Assembly: GCF_000276665.1 (NCBI RefSeq)
Contig: NW_004955466.1
Coordinates: forward strand, 12,155,464-12,219,463
DNA length: 64,000 nt
Origin: Chinchilla lanigera
Lineage: Eukaryota; Chordata; Mammalia; Rodentia; Chinchillidae
Direction: 5' to 3'
Numbering within the stretch: the first letter of the stretch is position 1; each line of letters starts with the position of its first letter. The notes beneath the pieces are model-generated. The model saw only the letters and a list, made by a program, of their open reading frames with translations. It searched no databases and was not told the DNA's origin. Of the stretch, positions 57,191 through 64,000 are shown piece after piece. The position numbers and the translations under genes were made by a program.

Positions 57191-58960
57191 CTTGTTTTTG
57201 TTTTGTTTTTTGTTTGTTTTTATTTTAGAGAGAAAAAAGATAAATACAACAATGAAACTGAGTTTCAAAATGGGTTATAGTAGGACATTACATTAGTTGA
57301 TACATTGCACATTGTTGTCTTCCTAGTAGTTATCCAGAGTAGAAGATATAGGCATGATATCTTGTCTATACAATATTAGAACAGAACTTTCTTTTCAATG
57401 CACTAAGAGAAACTAACTGTATAACTATCTTAACTATCTTGTGTATATGTGTAATTTTTCCTTTCTTCCTTTCCCCTTTCCCCCATCACAGTTTGACTTT
57501 TCTTTTGAACAGTTTCTTCCCGATTCACAATATCCATTGTACATTTCAAATCTTATTTACTTGTTCATTTTCTCACACTAGTGAAACAATACAATGTTTA
57601 CACATATAGGTCTGATTTACTTCACTTATGAGTATGGTCTCAAGGTGTACCCATTTACCTATAAAAGACTCCAATTTTATCTTTCTTTATGGCTTAGTAG
57701 TACTCCATTGTATAAAAAACTCACATCATTTTTATCCATTCTTCAGTTGGGTAGGCATCTGGGTTGTTTCCAAAATTTAGCTATTACAAATTGTGCTGCT
57801 TTAAACATGAGTGCACTTATATTGCTGTGGTATGATGTTCTTAATTCTTCTGGGAATATAACCAGAAGCAGAATAGCCAGTTCAAATGGGACCTCCAATC
57901 CCAGTGTTTTGAGGAATCTCCAAACTGATTTCCATAGTAGTTGTACCAGTTTAAATTCCTAACAACAATGAAGAAGTGTTCCTTTTTCCCCATAGTCCCT
58001 CCAGCATTTGTTGTTGGTTGATTTCTTTCTGGGGTGAGATAGAATCTCAGTGTTGTTTTAATTTGCATCTGTCAAATAACCAATGGTGTTGAATATTTTT
58101 TCATGTATTTGTTTGCCATTTTTATTTCTTCCTCTAAGGAGTGCTTATTCATGTCTGATGCCCATTTTTGGATAGGGTCTTTGAACTGGGGGCGGGTCTG
58201 ATTTTTTTTTTAATTTTTTATATGTTTTAGATATGAGTCCTTTGTGAGACAATTGGGTATAATTTTTTCCCACTCTGTGGATTATCTTTTCACTTTGTTG
58301 GTGATTTCTTTTGATGTGCAAAAGCTTTTTAGTAAGGTGAGATCCCATTTGTTGATTCTTTGTACTATTTCCCTTATGGTCTGGGTTTTGTTCATAAACT
58401 CTCTACCTACACTTATGTCTTTGGGACTTCTGCCTATTTTCTCTTCCAGTAAATTTAGTATTTTAATATTTAGATCCCTGATCCATTTTGACTTTTAGTT
58501 TAGTGCATGGTGATAGACATGGGTCTAGTTTTAGTCTCTGGCATATGGAAAGCCAGTTTTTCCAGCACATTTATTAAAGAGGCTATCTTTCTTCCAGCAA
58601 ACATGTTTGGCCCCTTTGTTAAAGATAAAGTGTCTAAGTGTGTTTGGGGATGTGTCTACTTCTTCTATTCTGTTCCACTGATCCTCAGGTCTGTTTTTTT
58701 TTTTACCAGTACCATGCTGATTTTATCACAGTAGCTTTGTAGTATAATTTTGGGTCTGAGGTTATGATGCCCCTGATTTACATTTGTTGCCCAGAATTGC
58801 TTTTGCTGTTCTAGGTCTTTTCTGGTTCCAAATAAATTTCAGGAATGTTTTTTCTAGGTCTGTGAGGTATGTTAATGGTATTTTGATTGGGATTGCATTA
58901 AATATGTATAGCAGTTTTAGGAGTATGGCCATTTCCACAATGTTGATTCTTCCTATCCAA

Positions 58961-59014
58961 GGGAAAGATACCCTTTCTACCCTTTCTACCCTTTCAGAAA
59001 AGGGTATCTTTCCC
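58961..59014. repeat. Perfect 16-bp inverted repeat with 9-bp direct repeats in the loop
   Basis: Arms gggaaagatacccttt (58961-58976) and its exact complement (58999-59014). The loop repeats ctaccctttt-like 9-mers. Confidence 0.95.
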
Positions 59015-59449
59015 TTTTCTGATATCCTTTTCAATTTCCTTTTTCACAGTACTTTAATTTTCACTGTACAGAACTTTTACATCCTTTGTTAGATTGATTC
59101 CTAAGTATTTCATTTTTTTGGATGATATCCTGAAGGGTATGCTTTCCCTAATTTCTCTCTCCATGATTTGTTGCTTGTGTACAGGAATATTATTGACTTT
59201 TGAATGTTCACTTTATATCCTACTACACTACTGAATTTGGATATTAAATCTTTAAGTTTTTTGGGTCTTCTTTGTAGAGTATCATGTCATCTGCAAATAA
59301 TGATAATTTAACTACTTCTTGTCTTATCCTTGCTCCTTTTATTTTTTGCTGTTGTCTAATTGCTTTGGCTAATGTTTCCAGAACTGTATTGAATAGCAGT
59401 TGTGATAGTGGACATCCTTATCTTGTCCCTGAAAGCTATCAGTTTTTAT

Positions 59450-59536
59450 TTATTTATTTTTTGGTACCAGAATTCAAACTGAGGACCTTACACTTGCCAG
59501 GCAGGCGCTGTGCCACTGAGCTATATCCCCGGCCCC
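59450..59536 (-). mobile_element. ID SINE inside L1-C
   Basis: tttttggtaccagaattcaa ... gagctatatccccggcccc, flanked by aaagctatcagtt / aaagctttcagtt. Confidence 0.92.
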
Positions 59537-60119
59537 AAAGCTTTCAGTTATTGACTATTTAATATAATGTTAGCTATTTGTTTGTCGTAGATGACTTTTA
59601 TAAGATTGAGGTAAACACCTTCTATTCCAATTTTCTGCAGGGTTTTTTTTTAAATCATGAATGATTGTTGAACTTTGTCAAAAGCTTTTTCTGCATCTAT
59701 TGAGATGATCATGTAATTTTTGACTTTGATTCTGTTAATATGGTGTATTACATTTTTTGATTTTTGTATGTTGAACCATCCCTGCATTCTTGGGATGAGT
59801 CCCAGTTAGTTGTGTTGTATAATCTTCTTGATGATTTGTTGCGTTCTGTCTGCCAGTATCTTATTAAGGATTTTTGCATCTATATTCATTAGAGAGATTG
59901 GCTTGTAGTTTTCTTTCTTGTTTGGATTTTTTTCTGGTTTTGGAATCAGGGTAATACTTGCTTCCACGGATGACTTTGGAAGTACTGCTTCTCTTTCAAT
60001 TTCCTTAAAGAGTTTCAGCATTAGTGGCATTAGTTCTTTGTTTCTTATAGAATTCAACAGTGAATCTGTTAGGGCCTGAGCTTCTCTTTGTTGGTAAATT
60101 TTCATATTGACATACCTTA

Positions 60120-61648
60120 AGAACCAATAATGATATACCACTCTTAACCATAGAAAAGAGATCTATTATTATACCATAAACACAAGGATAACCAAGTATT
60201 CACATGCGGTAAATATCTACTAAGTGCAATGAGTACTCCCCCATTAACAATAGAAAAGAATTCAACAGTAATAGCATAGAGTTAAGTAAGTATGTAAAGA
60301 GAGACCTGACTAGGAGTGAATGATTGAAGTGCATGATTAAACTGGGAGACAAAAGTGCATAGGCTCTATGAAGAGTGAATGTTTAAAATATGGGGTAAAA
60401 GCATGCAAATAATTTAACTGTGGTCAAAAAGTACACAGGCTCTGGAAGAAGTGAATAATTAAACTGTAGGGCAAAAAGCATGCAGACTTTGTGAGGAGTG
60501 AATAATTAAACTATGGGGCAAAAGCACAGGCTGTATGAGAATGGAATGATTAAACAAGAAGTTTAGATTAAGTAAAGTGTGTTGTGTCTGGCCATTGTCC
60601 TTCCTCTTTCCTCCCAAAAAACTACCTACCCTTTAGATAGCTCCTTACCCAAACTGCTTTTCTACTGCTTTTTTCCTTTACTCTAATACCCTAAATGAAA
60701 ACCAGAGAGTTCTTGACATCAGTGCTTTTTCTTGTCCCAGTCTCCCTAATGGCTGGGTGCTCTCAGATGAGAGCTAGCCCCTCTAGACCTCTCAGTGATG
60801 GAACTAAGGCTTGTCTCTGAGTAATCTTTTAATCCTTCCCACCGCCTATGCTCACTCACTGCAACAAAAAGTGAGGTAAAGGGTCCTAGTAAAGAGTAAA
60901 TGGAAATTAATAAAATTAGGTTAAAGACAACAGAAGAGACCCAATGAGAAAAAGGGGAAAAAGAAAAGAGAGCAAAATAAAAGAAGAAAAAGAAAAAATT
61001 AAAAGAAAAATGGGCAAAAAACCTTTACATACAAAAATCAAGTGGAAAAAAAGTGAAATGAGTTGAAAACAATTCTTGAATGAGTCTTTTTGTTTTTTTT
61101 TCCAGAGTCTATTTTTGTGTGTAAATGCTTTGTTATACACCACCCTTCCCACTGGGCGTAGGCAGTCAATGGTGTCCGCCCTTAGGCTGTAGTCACTACA
61201 GTAACCCCACTTTCCATGTCCCTCTGTGCACTCCAAGACATAGTTTCTTCTGCCTTGGTTTACAGCGAGTGGGTTTGTGAGTTTCCTCTTGCTCCAACTC
61301 CAGGGACCCCTCTGTCCATATATCCTAGGCCATGGCAGCCATCTGAACTGAGCCGTATCCTTGCTCACATTGGTGAATGGGGACAGCAAATAGACTACTG
61401 AGTTCTGTGCCAATGTAGGTAGCGAGGCACGGGGTGTTTGTGTAAAGCAGTCTGTTGGCATTAATGGCAGCAACTTTAAACTCAGCCCGCTCTAGAAGCC
61501 ACAGACACTTGCCCTGACTTCTCATAACAGAGGGTGAGTCCCTGTGTTCTCAGCCTGAGTTTAAACTTCTCAGGGAGTCTGTGTGTAGTCTGTACCCTAT
61601 CCACGACTGTCTTTTGTGGCTGTGTCCCTCCCAGTCACTATGACTAGG
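60120..61648 (-). other. Unassigned block, possibly L1 5' region, antisense
   Basis: Follows the break in L1-C. Holds a minisatellite (60311-60560), a purine-rich tract (60945-61075) and a CpG-poor, moderately GC-rich stretch. The layout resembles an L1 5' region but I could not align it with the L1-A 5' UTR. Confidence 0.35.
60311..60560 (+). repeat. Minisatellite, about five units of 44-75 bp
   Basis: Units share agtgaataattaaact, ggggcaaaagca and acaggctctatga. The two central units are closest to each other. Confidence 0.82.
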
Positions 61649-61666
61649 TGACACCAGAAACTCTGA

Positions 61667-63271
61667 TTTTTTTTCTAGAGCCTCATTCATTTGCTTTGTT
61701 GTTACACTTTAAGAGAGGCCAAGGGAGTGGCTTTCAAATTGTCCCGCCTCCTTGCCCCCTTGGTTTGCCTTTGGTGAACAGGATGTCTGCAGTTGCTTCT
61801 TGTTTAAGCGTCTTCTCATGTTTTTTCTTTTTCTTTTTTTTTTTTTTTTTTTTTTAGTTTTAATCCTGGGGTGATGTTTGTAAATTGCCTATGGTGGGTT
61901 GCTTTATTGCTAGTATTTAGAACCCCTAGGAAATGACTACTTGGTGTAGCTGGTGTTTGGATTTTGAGTCTGTTGCAAGATCCTACCTCTTCAGTTCTTT
62001 GGGGATGAGAAGTTGCTGGCTGTTTGGCCCAGCCTTGGTTCTTAGGTGCTGGCCCACAGTATTTTCTGTGACCTTCAGTCAGTCTCAGTCTCAGAATACC
62101 AGGAAGAACAGCTGGTTAGAACAGTTATGTCACTTTGGCTAAAGTGGTACAGTCAGCAAAAACAGTAGCATCAAACACAGCCTAGAAAATGACAAACTGA
62201 GCTAACCATTAATTTGCCATTTTTAACCACATGAAGTAAATTTGTGATTATATAATAAAATCTAGAACACACCAGAAAATTATATGCAGTAAATAAGTCT
62301 TCAATATTGTCAATTTTACCTTCAGGGGAAAAGATTTAAATGGCATTAGGAAAAAATGGAGGAGTAGACGAGAAAGAGATTCGAAGCAAGGCTGAAAGAC
62401 AAGGGAGATCATGCTAACTTTGGGAAGTGGGTGCAGAAGACAGGCGGGAAAGAGGGAAGGAAGAAATAAAAGGAAGAACAACAGCCACAAAGAAGCTATA
62501 AACCATGTTCACACTCATCTAAAAACAAGATCAACCTATGGAGAAAAGAAACAAACAAGAAGAGAGAGAAAAGAAGAAAAAAAAAGAATTAAAAAGTCCA
62601 CTTCCAGGTTTGTCTGTGCTCTCACTGGTAATGTCTGGAGACAGAGTCCAATCTGTGTTGATTTATCCCAGCCAGCCAGCAGTAGCGTTATGGTGGGGTA
62701 GTGGATCATCTCAGTGAGCCTGCACCTTCATTTCCCCTGAAGTTTAGGCTGGGTTCTGGCTATGAGGCTGAGACCAGACCCGTTCATCCTGTACCTTCTT
62801 TAGGCTTGAACTCAGCTGGGAGCTGCTCGATGGAGCTAGCAGTTGTTCTAAGTTCCGAGCTCAGCTGGCCCCTCGGCAAGATGGCTTCTGGCCAGTCACT
62901 GCCCCACATGGGACGACCAAGCCCTCAGCACTCATCCCCAGCTAGTGCAGTCCTTCACGTCAGTTGCTCCCATCCGCCGCTGTGTCTTTCTGTGGAGGCC
63001 TCTGGGGTTGCCAGCGGTCACTGTGTGTCTGCTGGCTTGAACTGCTCCTCTCATGCAGTGAGTCCCACCTTAGGGTGAAGGTGCTGCCAGCTACCTCCTA
63101 GTTCTTCATTGAAGTTTCTCTCTGTGGGCTTCGCTTCTTGCTTCAGATCCTTCCTTAGTCCAGCGGACCCATTTCCCTCCTCCTCGTCTTCCTCGCATTG
63201 CTATATTCCAGTGTCTGGATGGCAACACCCAGAGAGGCTGTTTCTGCTGCTTACCACTCCACCATCTTCAC
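61667..63271 (-). mobile_element. 5'-complete, 3'-truncated L1 with 18-bp target duplication
   Basis: On the - strand it begins GTGAAGATGGTGGAGTGG, an L1-like 5' end with a YY1-type AAGATGG. It includes a long 5' UTR (62250-61860 aligns with L1-A 55900-55487) and an A-rich tract (61857-61829), then an ORF1-like start (about 50 codons, MRRRLNKKQLQTS ... NQGG), ending in A8. The 18-mer tgacaccagaaactctga flanks it at 61649-61666 and 63272-63289. Confidence 0.82.
61829..61855. repeat. Poly-T tract
   Basis: Nearly uninterrupted T run at the 5' UTR/ORF1 boundary of the antisense L1. Confidence 0.95.
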
Positions 63272-63289
63272 TGACACCAGAAACTCTGA

Positions 63290-64000
63290 AGTAGAGTTAT
63301 TTGGTGTGTCAGTCTTAAGACAATTTCCACCTTCCCCAAATGGCTCCTAATTAAACCCTCTCAAATACAGTGGGCACCAAACTAGGTTTCTTCTCCAATG
63401 CTAGCCTGTCTTGAGGAAGGAGTCACTTCCACAGTAAAACCCCACTGTGTTCATGCAGTTTGCAGTAGCCTTGGGCTTTTCCTGTGGGTAGTTGTTGATT
63501 CTCCTGGGAGTTGCTGACTCTGTAGACTTTCCTGTGTCAGTGGAGTTAAGTTGTTCTCCCTGAGAGGCAGGGTAAAGTTTCCAGGCTGCCTTGGTCTTTC
63601 CTCCGTATTGTGCTCTATTGTCTCCAACTTCTCTGCAGTTTCTAGTTTTCCTGTCAGCTTCTCCCCAGGTTTTGGAGGTCTCCTTTTTTTTTTTTTTCCT
63701 TTTCACCAAGTTGTTGTTTTCCAGGTATCTTGATTCCAGGTACCTGAGAGTCTATATTTTGCTAACAGTCTCTAACCACTATACTTTTTTTTAAAAAAAA
63801 TAAAATTCTAATGACAAAAGGCAACACAATTCCTTGTTGTTATGTTCTTGGCAAACATTTTTCTCCTTTTATTGTGTTATATATTTATTTTATAAAACAA
63901 TGTTTAATTTGACAAAAGTTTCCTATATGTAATAAAATCCCACTCCAATTAAAACAATATCTAGGAGGTTTGACACTGGTAGCTTTATTTTTAAAAAATC
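63290..64000 (+). other. Unassigned intronic sequence
   Basis: Continues the block left of the L1 insertion, since the two sides join at the duplicated 18-mer. Pyrimidine-rich up to about 63780, then AT-rich. No exon or recognised repeat. Confidence 0.5.

Larger units (their letters stand above)
57195..60120 (-). mobile_element. L1 (L1-C), antisense 3' UTR and ORF2 reverse transcriptase part
   Basis: Starts as a reversed 3' UTR (tttttattttagagagaaaa). Runs through ORF2 C-terminal pieces (58762-59034, [15 protein letters not shown]) and reverse transcriptase (59806-60141, [38 protein letters not shown]). Frames broken. Contains an ID insertion and a local hairpin. Confidence 0.85.
42927..64000 (+). 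other. KIAA0586: Intron 15 (incomplete)
   Basis: At least 21074 bp without an exon. Mostly antisense L1 (43010-44480, 49380-60120, 61667-63271), plus a sense L1 scrap, two solo LTRs, B1 and ID copies and a Tigger-type MITE. 44500-46015, 47160-47460 and 47625-48220 are unique-looking; 60120-61648 and 63290-64000 are unassigned. Confidence 0.7.

Noticed and set aside
60916..61473. 185-codon - strand open frame
   Set aside because: Its C-terminal half translates the purine/pyrimidine tract and the rest lies in the unassigned L1-like block. No protein family is recognised.

Overview
The window is a piece of a rodent genome carrying the interior of one large intron-rich gene on the + strand. The mammalian evidence is GT-AG introns, antisense L1 LINEs, solo MaLR-type LTRs and Tigger/mariner fossils. 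The rodent evidence is the two dominant SINEs: B1-type elements with the 29-nt internal duplication, and ID elements (tRNA-Ala-like, head GGGGCTGGGGATTTAGCTC). The ID subfamily with a GGTACCGGAGAAAAACC end is not the usual mouse or rat form. A castorimorph (beaver-like) rodent would fit, but that is a weak inference.

The gene is TALPID3 (KIAA0586), which encodes a centrosomal/ciliary protein. Fifteen consecutive coding exons can be placed between 680 and 42926. All splice phases agree, and together they give 2373 nt (791 codons, about the C-terminal half of the protein). The window opens inside an upstream intron. It closes inside an intron of more than 21 kb, so the first half of the gene and the last coding exon(s) lie outside.

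Layout: 1-2438 holds exons 1-2. 2439-7590 is intron 2, with an antisense L1 tail and, on the - strand, a full-length processed ATG3 retropseudogene (5399-6836) with target-site duplications. 7591-14202 holds exons 3-6, with a 50-bp inverted repeat around exon 4 and a mariner-like fossil. 14203-22302 holds a second antisense L1, two ID elements stacked in one target site, exon 7, L1 remnants and a 100-N gap. 22303-31661 is the densest part of the gene (exons 8-13). 31662-42926 holds exons 14-15 among Tigger, LTR and L1 debris. 42927-64000 is one intron made largely of L1 insertions, two solo LTRs and a 5'-complete but 3'-truncated L1.

No second functional gene, RNA gene or CRISPR array was found. 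The interest of the window is in its retroelement biology: a 23-bp 'head-only' ID insertion inside the ATG3 retrocopy, three copies of one target site around two ID elements, a template-switch hairpin inside an L1, an L1 ending early in ORF1 yet flanked by an 18-bp duplication, and inverted repeats bracketing a TALPID3 exon. Exon numbers below are local to this window. Comparison with human TALPID3, ATG3 and repeat families is from recognition, not from a database search.
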